This document shows positions 38,423 to 46,762 of a stretch of DNA of 64,000 nt, one piece after another. This stretch comes from Agromyces protaetiae (GTDB lineage Bacteria > Actinomycetota > Actinomycetes > Actinomycetales > Microbacteriaceae). The notes beneath the pieces were generated by a model. The model was not told where the DNA came from and ran no database searches. It was given only the letters and a program-made list of their open reading frames with translations. A program made the translations under genes and the position numbers. Location of the stretch: NCBI RefSeq assembly GCF_030866785.1, contig NZ_CP133018.1, forward strand, positions 2,852,001 to 2,916,000, given 5' to 3'. Positions within the stretch are counted from its first letter, which is position 1. Each line of letters opens with the position of its first letter.

Positions 38423-39748
38423 TCAGCCGCCGATGGCGCTCATCGGGCGGTCGGGCTGCAGGAAGCCCTCGTCGTCGATGCCGTGCCCGGCGCGCTTGCC
38501 GGTGATGCAGCGTCGCATGAGCTCGGCGATCGCGTCGTCGTCGGCGTCGCCGCGCAGCAGCGCGAGCAGGTCGGACTCCTCGCGCGCGAACAGGCAGTTG
38601 CGCAGCTGGCCGTCGGCCGTCAGGCGCACCCGGTCGCACGCGCCGCAGAACGGCGCCGTGACCGATGCGATCACGCCGACGGTCGCGGGTCCGTCGTCGA
38701 CGAGGAACCGCTCGGCCGGCGCGGCACCGCGCTCGCCGATCGGCGTGAGCCGGAACGCCGCGGACAGCCGCTTGAGGATCTCCTCGCCGCGCACCATCTC
38801 GACGCGCGACCACACGTGACCCGCGTCGAGCGGCATCTGCTCGATGAACCGCAGTTCGGCACCGCGCGCGACCGCGAACCGCAGCAGGTCGACGAGCTCG
38901 TCGTCGTTCACGCCGCGCATCGGCACGGCGTTGAGCTTGATCGGGTCGAACCCGGCCGTGCGCGCCGCGTCGATGCCGTCGAGCACATCGTCGAGCCGGT
39001 CGCGGCGGGTGAGCTCGGCGAACCGCTCGGGCCGGAGCGTGTCGATGCTGATGTTCACGCGCGCGAGCCCCGCCGCCGCGAGCTCGCCCGCGAGCTGCGG
39101 CAGGCGGAGCGCGTTCGTCGTCATCGACACCTCGAGCGGCCCCTGCTCGCCCTCGATGCGGGCCATGCGCCGCACGACGTCGACGACGTCCGGTCGCAGC
39201 AGCGGCTCGCCGCCGGTCAGCCGCACCTCGGTGATGCCGAGCGACGCGGCCACCCGCGCGACGCGTTCGAGCTCGTCGGTGGTGAGGATGTTGCCCTTCG
39301 CGAGCCAGGGCACGCCCTCGGCGGGCATACAGTAGGTGCAGCGCAGCGAGCATCGGTCGGTCAGCGAGATGCGCAGGTCACGGTGCACCCGGCCGAACCG
39401 GTCCACGAGTGCCCCGCGGTGCGGGACCCGCTTGGAGGCGGAGTCCAAGCTCGGACTGGAGCGGAGGATGGAGGCGGGATCTTCGAGCGGTCGCTCGGCG
39501 GGCCGTTCGGAGAGCGTGACCGGCACGCGGCCCGGCGCTGCGTGGTGCGCTGCGTGAGTGGGGAGATGCTCGGTGCCAGCGGGCCCGGTGCCGATCAGCG
39601 GCGCCGCGGGCGCCGCGTGCACGGGCTCTACGTGCACGGGCTCTGCGCGCACGGGCGCCGCGTGCACGGGCTCCGCGCGCACGGGCTCTCCAGGCGCCGC
39701 TTCATCAGGCGCGGGCGCCGAGGTCGAGGGCAGGCGCCGGGCGCTCAC
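38423..39748 (-). CDS. moaA: GTP 3',8-cyclase
   Basis: Radical SAM enzyme of the first molybdopterin step. From GTG 39748 (GTGA overlap with moaE) it is 441 aa, with a 110-residue N-terminal extension rich in AEPVH repeats that ordinary MoaA lacks. The core has DLRISLTDRCSLRCTYCMPAEG (Fe-S cysteines near 132, 136, 139), LTGGEPLLRPD, and the C-terminal cluster FCGACDRVRL...NCLFA. It lacks the usual Gly-Gly end of some MoaA proteins only in spacing: it ends SAIGG, so the GG tail is present. Confidence 0.94.
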   Translation of the reverse strand: MSARRLPSTSAPAPDEAAPGEPVRAEPVHAAPVRAEPVHVEPVHAAPAAPLIGTGPAGTEHLPTHAAHHAAPGRVPVTLSERPAERPLEDPASILRSSPSLDSASKRVPHRGALVDRFGRVHRDLRISLTDRCSLRCTYCMPAEGVPWLAKGNILTTDELERVARVAASLGITEVRLTGGEPLLRPDVVDVVRRMARIEGEQGPLEVSMTTNALRLPQLAGELAAAGLARVNISIDTLRPERFAELTRRDRLDDVLDGIDAARTAGFDPIKLNAVPMRGVNDDELVDLLRFAVARGAELRFIEQMPLDAGHVWSRVEMVRGEEILKRLSAAFRLTPIGERGAAPAERFLVDDGPATVGVIASVTAPFCGACDRVRLTADGQLRNCLFAREESDLLALLRGDADDDAIAELMRRCITGKRAGHGIDDEGFLQPDRPMSAIGG

Positions 39749-40176
39749 GAGAGCCCGACCCAGGTCGCGTCGCCGTCGGCGGTGTGCTGACGTTTCCAGA
39801 TCGGCAGCTCTGCCTTGATCGCCTCGACGAGGGCGCGGCAGCGGTCGAACGCATCGGCGCGGTGCGCGGTGGACACCGCGCAGACGAGTGCGAGGTCGCC
39901 GACGCCGAGCCGGCCGACGCGGTGGCTCACGGCGACGCGCGCGCCGTCGGTCGCGAAACGCGTGGCGAGCTCCTCGAGGATGCGGCCGGCATCGGGATGC
40001 GCCTGGTACTCGAGCAGGATGACCCGACCTCCGGCCGCGGGGTCGTGATCGCGCACGACGCCGACGAAGTTCGCGATCGCCCCCGCGTGCGGATCCGAGA
40101 CCGCCGCGAGATGGGAGGCGAGGTCGAGCGGCTCCGCGGAGACCGCGCTGCTGACCGGGGCGTCGGGAACGGTCAT
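39745..40176 (-). CDS. moaE: Molybdopterin synthase catalytic subunit
   Basis: 143 aa. GAIANFVGVVRDHD, HRVGRLGVGDLALVCAVS and IKAELPIWKRQHTADGDATWV carry the catalytic lysines of MoaE. With thiocarboxylated MoaD it makes the dithiolene. Four-base overlaps with mog upstream and moaA downstream. Confidence 0.95.
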   Translation of the reverse strand: MTVPDAPVSSAVSAEPLDLASHLAAVSDPHAGAIANFVGVVRDHDPAAGGRVILLEYQAHPDAGRILEELATRFATDGARVAVSHRVGRLGVGDLALVCAVSTAHRADAFDRCRALVEAIKAELPIWKRQHTADGDATWVGLS

Positions 40177-40913
40177 CGTGCCGCCGACCCATCCTCCGCG
40201 TGCGGATGCTCGCCCATGCTCCCGCCCGCGTCAGGTTGGTCGCCCGCGTGCGGATGCTCCCCGCCTCGCGGGTGGTCGCCGCCGGTCCGGTGGTCTGCCT
40301 CCTCGGGGCGGGGCGCGTGCCCATGGACGGGCGCGCGCCCACCGACGTGACGATCGTGCCGGGCAGCGTCGGAGTCGCGATCACCGTCGTGGCCGGCGCC
40401 GTGGCCGGGATCGTGGTCGCCGCCGTCGAGTTGGGCGATCGCGTGCCGGGCGACGGGCAGCACGACCTCGATCCCGTCGCGGGCACCGCCGGGCGATCCG
40501 GGCAGGTTCACGATGAGCACGCCGCCCGTGCCGGGCTGATCGGCGACGCCCGCGAGGCCGCGCGACAGTACCGCGGTCGGCACATGTTCGGCGCCCGTTC
40601 GTCGCAACGCCTCGGCGATGCCGGGCAGCTCGTGCGCGAGCACCTGCCGCGTTCCCTCGGGCGTGCGATCGTGCGGCCCGATGCCCGTGCCGCCGCTCGT
40701 GAGGATGAGTCGCGCCCCGGCGGCGATCTCGGCGCGGAGCGCCGCCTCGACCGAGTCGGCGCCGTCGGGCACGATCCGCGCGCCCCCGAGCTCATACCCG
40801 TCGGCACGGAGCCGCTCGACGAGCACAGGGCCGACCGCGTCGGCACGCTCGCCGCGCGCGCTGCGGTCGGACACGATCACGACCGCGGCACGGAGCACCG
40901 ACTCGGGCTGCAT
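40173..40913 (-). CDS. mog: Molybdopterin adenylyltransferase (MogA/MoaB family) with His-rich tail
   Basis: 246 aa. Core 1-175: AAVVIVSDRSARGERADAVGP, LTSGGTGIGPHDRTPEGT, LPGSPGGARDGI, the MoCF fold that adenylates molybdopterin. Residues 182-246 are an unusual tail with about 15 histidines and many Asp/Gly (GHDGDRDSD..., HPHAGD, HPHAEDG), as in metal-storage tails of Ni or Zn chaperones. ATG 40913 lies 6 nt after a -10 TACGCT. First gene of mog-moaE-moaA. Confidence 0.9.
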   Translation of the reverse strand: MQPESVLRAAVVIVSDRSARGERADAVGPVLVERLRADGYELGGARIVPDGADSVEAALRAEIAAGARLILTSGGTGIGPHDRTPEGTRQVLAHELPGIAEALRRTGAEHVPTAVLSRGLAGVADQPGTGGVLIVNLPGSPGGARDGIEVVLPVARHAIAQLDGGDHDPGHGAGHDGDRDSDAARHDRHVGGRAPVHGHAPRPEEADHRTGGDHPRGGEHPHAGDQPDAGGSMGEHPHAEDGSAAR

Positions 40914-40919
40914 GCCCCA

Positions 40920-40925
40920 AGCGTA
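40920..40925 (-). promoter_or_regulatory. -10 box TACGCT of mog-moaE-moaA (leaderless)
   Basis: Minus-strand TACGCT ends 6 nt before ATG 40913. Confidence 0.55.
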
Positions 40926-40964
40926 GTTGGTGCGTCCGTCGGCGCACCGACCACCCACCGGCGC

Positions 40965-41048
40965 TGCGAGTCGTCGGGAGGATCGGCCGACACGCCGGCT
41001 CAGCGACGGCCGGGCCGGCGTGTCGGCGAACGGTCCCGACGACTCGCA
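40965..41048. repeat. 84-bp nested palindrome with a CCGACACGCC core
   Basis: Outer arms TGCGAGTCGTCGGGA and TCCCGACGACTCGCA (15 bp, perfect); inner arms CCGACACGCCGGC (40987) and GCCGGCGTGTCGG (41014), 13 bp perfect. Shares the core words of the 71-bp family but in the opposite order, and has different outer arms. Lies between mog and the SRPBCC gene. Confidence 0.9.
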
Positions 41049-41083
41049 CCGAGGGCCCGTCAGCCCGGGACGGCGAGGGCCCG

Positions 41084-41545
41084 TCAGCCCGGGACGGGCA
41101 GCGCGCGGCCGGTCTCGACGAACGACTTGAAGCTCGACAGCACGTGCGGCCAGGTCTCGGCGGTCGCCGTCTGCGCGGGATGCGCCGGGCTCCACTCGTC
41201 GTTCGTGAACGTGACCCGCGTGAGCCCCTCCCCGGCCGACTCGATCCGCCAGGTCATCCGGCTCGTCAGCTCGGCGTGGTTCTCCCGGTAGGTCGGGCCG
41301 GGATGCTCCGTGAGCTGCAACAGCCCCGGAGCATCCGCCTGGAGCACCTCGCCGTAGACATGCACCGTCTCATCGCCGTCCTGCCCGGGTCCGACGTACT
41401 CGTAGCGCTCGCCCGGCGCCAGTGTGCCGCGCAGGACGCTGCCGAACATGACGGCGCGGCTGCCCGCGGCGCCGGTGATCGCGTCCCAGACCTGCTGCGG
41501 CGTGCCGGCGATGTAGATGGTCATCTCGAAGTCGTTCTCGCGCAT
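41084..41545 (-). CDS. SRPBCC/AHSA1-type START-like protein
   Basis: 153 aa. FEMTIYIAGTPQQVWDAITG, YEYVGPGQDGDETVHVYGEV, RMTWRIESAGEGLTRVTFTND and TWPHVLSSFKSFVETG are the AHSA1 pattern, a cavity that binds small hydrophobic molecules. ATG 41545 follows a -10 TAGCGT by 7 nt. A 22-bp direct repeat just after the stop duplicates the last codons. Divergent from the AraC gene. Confidence 0.85.
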   Translation of the reverse strand: MRENDFEMTIYIAGTPQQVWDAITGAAGSRAVMFGSVLRGTLAPGERYEYVGPGQDGDETVHVYGEVLQADAPGLLQLTEHPGPTYRENHAELTSRMTWRIESAGEGLTRVTFTNDEWSPAHPAQTATAETWPHVLSSFKSFVETGRALPVPG

Positions 41546-41552
41546 GGAACCG

Positions 41553-41558
41553 ACGCTA
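41553..41558 (-). promoter_or_regulatory. -10 box TAGCGT of the SRPBCC gene (leaderless)
   Basis: Minus-strand TAGCGT ends 7 nt before ATG 41545. Confidence 0.5.
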
Positions 41559-41645
41559 CGGATGCCTCGATCGAGCATCTTGCACGAACACGACATGCCC
41601 GCCACCCCCGGACGGCGTGCCCCGGGGCCGAGGATACTGGGAGGA

Positions 41646-42641
41646 ATGGACGACTTCTGGCGCTCGCGGGCGGGCCTGCCGGCCAGCCGGGGCGTGCTCG
41701 CCGCGCAGCCGGGCGATCCGGCGCTCGCGACGGCGCCGCCGGGCGCGACTCCCTCGCCCGACGCACCGATCCGGATGACCCGCCTGCCACCCTCGGCGAA
41801 GCTCGCCGAACTGGTGCGGCACTACTGGATCCCGCGCTGGCGGCTGCCTGCGGGCCACTCCGTGACGCAGCGGGTCCTCGAGTACCCGTCGGCGAACCTC
41901 GTCGTCGAGGGCGGAGCCGTCGCGGTGCACGGGCCGTCGATCGGGCTCGGCAGGCGCACGCTGACCGGCGAAGGACGCGCCTTCGGCGTCCTGCTCCAGC
42001 CGGGCACGGCGAACGCACTGCTCGGTGCCGACGCGCGCAGCCTGGTCGGGCGTGCGCTGCCGCTCCGCGAATCCCCCAGACACGCGCACCCACCGGCGGT
42101 CGTCGCCGTCGCCGCGATGCACGACGCCGTCCAACGCGAACTCCAGCACGACGACTCCGGCGCCGACCTGCGTGCCGTGACCGTGTTCGAGCACTGGCTG
42201 ACCGGGCTCGATCTCACGCTCGACGACGATGCGCGATTCGTGCGCGAGCTCGTTACACGTGCCGAGGAGGACCGCACGATCGTGCGCGTCCAGCAGCTCG
42301 CCTCGCTCGCGGGCGTGGGCGTACGGCAGCTCGAGCGCATCGTGCGCGAACAGCTGGGTCTGACACCGAAGTGGCTGATCCGCCGGTATCGGTTGCAGGA
42401 GGCCGCCGAGCGACTCGCGGCATCCGACCGCCCATCGCTCGCCGGGCTCGCGACCGAACTCGGCTACGCCGACCAGGCGCATTTCACGCGTGAGTTCGCC
42501 GCCGTCATCGGCGTGCCGCCCGGGCGCTACGTGCGCGAGGCCGGCGCGCGGACCGCGGCGATGGGCTCTGGCCCAGCGGATGCCTCGGGCGCACCGGATG
42601 CCGCGGGCGCACCGGATGCCGCGTCGGGAGGCCACTCGTGA
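41646..42641 (+). CDS. AraC-family transcriptional regulator
   Basis: 331 aa. N-terminal sensor of the DUF6597 type (LAELVRHYWIPRWRL), C-terminal double HTH (VQQLASLAGVGVRQLERIVREQLGLTPKWLIRRYRLQEA and LATELGYADQAHFTREF). The tail carries DAS/APDA repeats. ATG 41646 with GGGAGG very close upstream; a start further in is possible. Coupled (GTGA) to the kinase gene, so likely its local regulator. Confidence 0.88.
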   Translation: MDDFWRSRAGLPASRGVLAAQPGDPALATAPPGATPSPDAPIRMTRLPPSAKLAELVRHYWIPRWRLPAGHSVTQRVLEYPSANLVVEGGAVAVHGPSIGLGRRTLTGEGRAFGVLLQPGTANALLGADARSLVGRALPLRESPRHAHPPAVVAVAAMHDAVQRELQHDDSGADLRAVTVFEHWLTGLDLTLDDDARFVRELVTRAEEDRTIVRVQQLASLAGVGVRQLERIVREQLGLTPKWLIRRYRLQEAAERLAASDRPSLAGLATELGYADQAHFTREFAAVIGVPPGRYVREAGARTAAMGSGPADASGAPDAAGAPDAASGGHS

Positions 42642-43480
42642 GCGATCTCGGTCCCGTCTCCCCCGGCCATGCCGCCGACGCGGCGTGGCTCAGGCGGTGG
42701 CGGCTGCGCCCCGACGGTGACCTCACGACCACGGCATCGAGCATCCTCATGCCCGTGCTGACCCGCGGCGGCGCGCCCGCGATGCTGAAGATCGCGCACA
42801 GCGAAGAGGAGGAACGCGGCGTCGGCCTGCTCACCGCGCTCGACGGGCACGGCGCCGCACGCGTGCTGCGGCACGACCGCGATGCGGTGCTGCTCGAGCG
42901 TGCGACGGGCGACCGCGACCTGGTCGACATGGTCCGCGACGGCGACGACGACGGTGCGACGCGCATCATCTGCGAGACGGCCGCGCAGATCCACGCCGCC
43001 TCACCCGAGGTGTTCGCCGCGGCACCTCCACTCATCGACCTGCGCACCTGGTTCCGGCTGCTGTTCGAGCAGGCCGACGACCACGGCACGCTGCACCGCC
43101 GCGGCGCCGACATCGCGGGCGAGCTGCTCGACGACGCGCGCGAGCCCGTCGCGCTGCACGGCGACCTGCACCACGGCAACGTGCTCGACTTCGGCGATCG
43201 CGGCTGGCTCGCCATCGACCCCAAGGGGCTCGTCGGCGAAGCCGGCTTCGACTTCGCCAACCTGCTGTGCAACCCGTCGCACGAACGTGCGCTCATGCCG
43301 GGGCGGCTCGAGCGTCAGTTCGGCGTCGTGGTCGAGGCATCCGGCCTGGAACGCGCGCGCCTCGCGCGCTGGCTCGTCGCCTGGTGCGCCCTCTCGTCGA
43401 TCTGGTTCGCGATCGACGACGACCCGGCACACGCGGAGTCCGCCGCCGCGATCGGCGAGCGAGCGCTCGGACTCGCCTGA
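42638..43480 (+). CDS. APH(6)-type aminoglycoside/hydroxyurea phosphotransferase
   Basis: 280 aa. The ATP-lysine block PAMLKIAHSEEEERGV, catalytic HGDLHHGNVLDFG and metal DPKGLVGEAGFDFANLLCNP match the APH(6) streptomycin-kinase / hydroxyurea-kinase family. Many chromosomal members do not confer resistance, so the true substrate is open. Overlaps the AraC gene by 4 bp. Confidence 0.88.
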   Translation: MSDLGPVSPGHAADAAWLRRWRLRPDGDLTTTASSILMPVLTRGGAPAMLKIAHSEEEERGVGLLTALDGHGAARVLRHDRDAVLLERATGDRDLVDMVRDGDDDGATRIICETAAQIHAASPEVFAAAPPLIDLRTWFRLLFEQADDHGTLHRRGADIAGELLDDAREPVALHGDLHHGNVLDFGDRGWLAIDPKGLVGEAGFDFANLLCNPSHERALMPGRLERQFGVVVEASGLERARLARWLVAWCALSSIWFAIDDDPAHAESAAAIGERALGLA

Positions 43481-43487
43481 CGCTGCC

Positions 43488-43543
43488 GCACCCGCGCACC
43501 GGCACCCGCGCACCGGCACCCGCCCAACCGCACCCGCGCACCG
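43488..43543. repeat. 14-bp tandem repeat (GCACCCGCGCACCG x4, one degenerate)
   Basis: Four head-to-tail units directly after the kinase gene, in the gap convergent with the PAP2 gene. Confidence 0.85.
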
Positions 43544-43636
43544 GCGCGCCGCGTTCGTCCGGCCCGGCGCCGGCGTGGCGCGAACTCGTGCCGCCGACCA
43601 GCGACGGGCCGGGGAAGACGGGCCGGGGAAGAACGG

Positions 43637-44599
43637 CTAGCGCGGCCGCGCCGGCGGCGTGATGTGCGCCTGGGCGCGCGCGGCGTTGAGCTTCGAGATC
43701 CGTGCCGTCCAGGCGAGCCGTTCACGCTCGAGCGGGCCCGCGAACAGGGCCCAGACGAGCAGCGCGACGCCCGCACCGATGAGGAGCCCGCCGACGGTGT
43801 CGGTGAACCAGTGCGCCCCGAGATACGTGCGGCTGATCGCCATCAGGATCGTGTACGCGGCGCCCGCGATCCACACCCCGACGCGCGGCACGATCACGCC
43901 GAGGGCGACCGCGATCGTCGCGGCGTTCGCGACATGCCCCGACGGGAACGAGCCGAAGTCCGAGACGACCATGATGTCCTCGGGGCGGGCCCGGCCGAAC
44001 AGGTGCTTCAGCAGCTGGACGACGCCCGCGCTCGCGGCCGACGCGACGATGAAGTACAGCGCGCCCCACGGCCGCCGGCAGACGAGCAGCACGATCGCGA
44101 TGCCGATCGGTACGAGGAACACCCCCATCACGCCCCCGCCGAGCGCATTCATGCCGTACGCGAACAGGTCGCCCACCGGGCCGCGCAGGGACAGGACCTC
44201 CTCGGCCCACTCCTCGTCCATCTCGAGCAGCTCGCCGATGCGCAGCACGATGACGAGCCCGAGCAGCGCCGCGATGACGAGTGATGAGAGGCCGACGATG
44301 AGCGGGACGCGACGGCGCATCGTGTGCACCCGGCGCTCGACCTGTGCGTGCGGCGGGGTCACGTCGACGCGCGGCGCCTCGACGTCGTCGTGCTCGCCCG
44401 ACGTGCCCTCGGCGGTCGCGTCGGGCGCGGCGGGCGCGTCGGGCGAGAGCTGAGCGGATGCCTCGGTCGAGGCATCCGTCCCGTCCGAGGCATCCGTCCC
44501 GTCCGAGGCATCCGTCCCGTCCGAGGCATCCGTCCCGTCCGAGGCATCCGTCTCGCGCGAGGCGTCCGTCGTCTGGTCGTCGTCGTGAACCGGCGTCAT
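43637..44599 (-). CDS. PAP2-family membrane phosphatase
   Basis: 320 aa. Cytoplasmic N-terminus with five TDASDG(T) repeats (residues about 8-40), then six hydrophobic helices holding the lipid-phosphatase motifs KHLFGRARP, PSGHVANAAT and SRTYLGAHWFTD. Probably hydrolyses undecaprenyl diphosphate or phosphatidic acid. ATG 44599 follows a -10 TACGGT by 6 nt. Confidence 0.9.
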   Translation of the reverse strand: MTPVHDDDQTTDASRETDASDGTDASDGTDASDGTDASDGTDASTEASAQLSPDAPAAPDATAEGTSGEHDDVEAPRVDVTPPHAQVERRVHTMRRRVPLIVGLSSLVIAALLGLVIVLRIGELLEMDEEWAEEVLSLRGPVGDLFAYGMNALGGGVMGVFLVPIGIAIVLLVCRRPWGALYFIVASAASAGVVQLLKHLFGRARPEDIMVVSDFGSFPSGHVANAATIAVALGVIVPRVGVWIAGAAYTILMAISRTYLGAHWFTDTVGGLLIGAGVALLVWALFAGPLERERLAWTARISKLNAARAQAHITPPARPR

Positions 44600-44605
44600 C
44601 CGCCC

Positions 44606-44611
44606 ACCGTA
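44606..44611 (-). promoter_or_regulatory. -10 box TACGGT of the PAP2 gene (leaderless)
   Basis: Minus-strand TACGGT ends 6 nt before ATG 44599. Confidence 0.5.
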
Positions 44612-44660
44612 GCGACCGGCCGCCGGCCGTCGCGGCCGCTTGACACTGCGATCGGCGCCG

Positions 44661-45923
44661 ATGTCAACTCCCAGCTCCTCAACATGCTGGACCCGTAGAC
44701 TGGGCTCATCTTCAGCGGGCGGTCGCCCGTGTGACACCGGCTGGGAAGTCGTCAACAGGCCGGATCTCATCATCCCCTTCTCCGTCGCCGGAGCCGCCGG
44801 CACCTCGAGTCCCACTGTCCCTTCCGACCGGGCGGTCCTTCCGGAACGGCTCGGCGCCGTCCGGGCGACCCGACCGAAGTCCGACGGGCCGAACCCGACG
44901 CAGAGCTACACCGCGCTGTCGCGCGTCGTGCGCGAATCGGGCCTCCTGCGCCGCGAGCGCGGGTTCTACATCGCCCTCTTCTCAGGGCTCGTGCTGGCGC
45001 TGGCGGGCACGATCGCCGGCATGATCCTGCTCGGCGACAGCTGGTTCCAGCTGCTCATGGCCGCGGCGCTCGGCATCATCTTCACGCAGTTCGCGTTCCT
45101 CGCGCACGAGGCGTCGCACCGCGCGGTCTTCGCGTCGGGGCCGGCCAACGACAAGGCCGGTCGCCTGCTCGCGACCTCCATCGGCATGAGCTACGCGTGG
45201 TGGATGAACAAGCACACGCGGCACCACGCGAACCCGAACCGCGTCGGCAAAGACCCCGACATCGAGTTCGACACGATCTCGTTCACCGAGGAGTCGGCGG
45301 CCGAGCAGCGCGGCGTCATCGCGTGGATCACGCGACGCCAGGGCTACCTGTTCTTCCCGCTGCTGATGTTCGAGGGCGTGAACCTGCACTACATCAGCAT
45401 CCGCACGCTGTTCGCGAAGCGCCGCATCGAAGGCCGGGCGCTCGAGCTCTCGGTGATCGCGGCCCGCTTCGCGGTGTACCTCGGGCTGGTGTTCTGGATC
45501 ATGCCGTTCGGCATGGCCTGCGCATTCCTGGGCGTGCAGCTCGCCGTGTTCGGCGTCTACATGGGCGCGTCGTTCGCACCGAACCACAAGGGCATGCCGA
45601 TCGTGCCGGCCGACGCGAAGCTCGACTTCTTCAGCAAGCAGGTGCTCACCTCGCGGAACATCTCGGGCGGGATCTGGGCGAACGCGCTCATGGGCGGGCT
45701 GAACTACCAGATCGAGCACCACCTGTTCCCGAGCATGGCGCGCCCCCACCTCGCGAAGGCCCGCCAGATCGTACGCGAACACTGCCGCACCACCGGGACC
45801 CCGTACACGGAGACGACGCTCGTGCGGTCGTACGGCATCGTCATCCGGTATCTCAACCGGGTCGGCCTCGCCGCGCGCGACCCGTTCGACTGCCCCATGG
45901 TCCAACGCTTCCGCCGGGTATGA
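44661..45923 (+). CDS. Membrane fatty acid desaturase
   Basis: 420 aa from ATG 44661. Three His boxes: [15 protein letters not shown] and [10 protein letters not shown], with hydrophobic helices between; the di-iron acyl-lipid desaturase family (DesA3/linoleoyl-CoA type). Adjusts membrane fluidity and lies just before a cold-shock gene. The first 85 residues look unlike the family and there is no ATG, GTG or TTG between 44664 and GTG 44928; a TTGACA at 44640 and TAGACT at 44697 suggest promoter sequence there, so the true start is unresolved. Confidence 0.82.
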   Translation: MSTPSSSTCWTRRLGSSSAGGRPCDTGWEVVNRPDLIIPFSVAGAAGTSSPTVPSDRAVLPERLGAVRATRPKSDGPNPTQSYTALSRVVRESGLLRRERGFYIALFSGLVLALAGTIAGMILLGDSWFQLLMAAALGIIFTQFAFLAHEASHRAVFASGPANDKAGRLLATSIGMSYAWWMNKHTRHHANPNRVGKDPDIEFDTISFTEESAAEQRGVIAWITRRQGYLFFPLLMFEGVNLHYISIRTLFAKRRIEGRALELSVIAARFAVYLGLVFWIMPFGMACAFLGVQLAVFGVYMGASFAPNHKGMPIVPADAKLDFFSKQVLTSRNISGGIWANALMGGLNYQIEHHLFPSMARPHLAKARQIVREHCRTTGTPYTETTLVRSYGIVIRYLNRVGLAARDPFDCPMVQRFRRV

Positions 45924-45939
45924 CCGACCCCACATGCGT

Positions 45940-45964
45940 CTCTCCGGCGGCTCCCGCCGGAGAG
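45940..45964. terminator. Hairpin after the desaturase gene
   Basis: CTCTCCGGCGG / CCGCCGGAGAG, 11-bp perfect stem with a 3-nt loop. No T run. A second hairpin CCCCGC/GCGGGG (45991-46007) follows in the cold-shock leader. Confidence 0.65.
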
Positions 45965-46032
45965 CGGCACGCGCACCAGCGCGTGAACGGCCCCGCACCT
46001 TGCGGGGTCGAAGAACACGAAGGAAACACCAC

Positions 46033-46236
46033 ATGACTACCGGAACCGTCAAATGGTTCAACGCCGACAAGGGCTTCGGCTTCATCGCCCCCGACGACGG
46101 CACTGCCGACGTCTTCGCGCACTTCAGCGCGATCACCACGGGCGGCTACCGCAGCCTCGAAGAGAACCAGCGCGTCGAGTTCGACACCGAGCAGGGCCAG
46201 AAGGGCCTGCAGGCGGCGAACATCCGACTCGTCTGA
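46033..46236 (+). CDS. Cold-shock protein (CspA family)
   Basis: 67 aa single cold-shock domain with RNP1 KGFGFIAP and RNP2 VFAHFSAI; binds single-stranded RNA/DNA as chaperone. ATG 46033 with GAAGGAAA upstream. Its leader contains two hairpins (45940-45964, 45991-46007). Confidence 0.95.
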   Translation: MTTGTVKWFNADKGFGFIAPDDGTADVFAHFSAITTGGYRSLEENQRVEFDTEQGQKGLQAANIRLV

Positions 46237-46282
46237 TCTGCTGACTCCCGCGGGCGGCTCCCACCGGAGCGGTCCGCGCAGC

Positions 46283-46313
46283 ACGAAGGCCGGCCCATCG
46301 GGCCGGCCTTCGT
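46283..46313 (+). terminator. Terminator of the cold-shock gene
   Basis: ACGAAGGCCGGCCC-ATC-GGGCCGGCCTTCGT, 14-bp perfect stem, 46 bp after the stop. Almost the same sequence, with flanks CGCGCAGC and CG(C/G)GTCCGCC, ends the efflux gene at 48085. Confidence 0.85.
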
Positions 46314-46369
46314 CGCGTCCGCCGCCCACTCCGTCCCTCGCCCCGCACGTTCCCGCCCCCATTCGCTTG

Positions 46370-46440
46370 CTCAGGAATCCCGAGGCCCGGGTCGGCGTGT
46401 CGGTACCCGACACGCCGACCGCCCGCCCACTCTTCCTGAG
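46370..46440. repeat. 71-bp double-palindrome element, copy 5
   Basis: Best-preserved copy: arms extend to CTTGCTCAGGAA/TTCCTGAGCAAG; inner stem GGTCGGCGTGTCGG-TAC-CCGACACGCCGACC is perfect over 14 bp. Confidence 0.95.
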
Positions 46441-46576
46441 CAAGGAGCGATGCGACTTTGAGCGAGAGACTGCCGACGCTGAGCGGATGCCTCGCGGCCG
46501 GTGCGTCGCCCGGCCTCGGTTCGGGCGGTCGGATCACGCGTCCCGCGCATACCCGCCACGCCGGCCGATTCCCTTG

Positions 46577-46647
46577 CTCAGGAATTCCGGCGCCACGCTC
46601 GGCGCGTCAGCGCCCGACACGCCGACGCAGGCGATGGCATTCCTGAG
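46577..46647. repeat. 71-bp double-palindrome element, copy 6
   Basis: Arms CTCAGGAAT/ATTCCTGAG; cores GGCGCGTCAG and CCGACACGCC in register. Doublet with copy 5 (207 bp). The surrounding 46314-46762 otherwise holds no gene. Confidence 0.9.
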
Positions 46648-46762
46648 CACGGCGGCCAGGGGTCAGCCGCGCGCCCCCTCCACACCCCGAAACGGATGCC
46701 TCGGAGTGCACAGATTCGCGAAAGCCCGCCGCGTCTCCGCGCCGCGACGAGAGGCTCGACGG

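Noticed and set aside
38423..40486. MoaA beginning near 40486
   Set aside because: The extra upstream part is the moaE/mog coding DNA in another frame; GTG 39748 overlapping the moaE stop is the coupled start.
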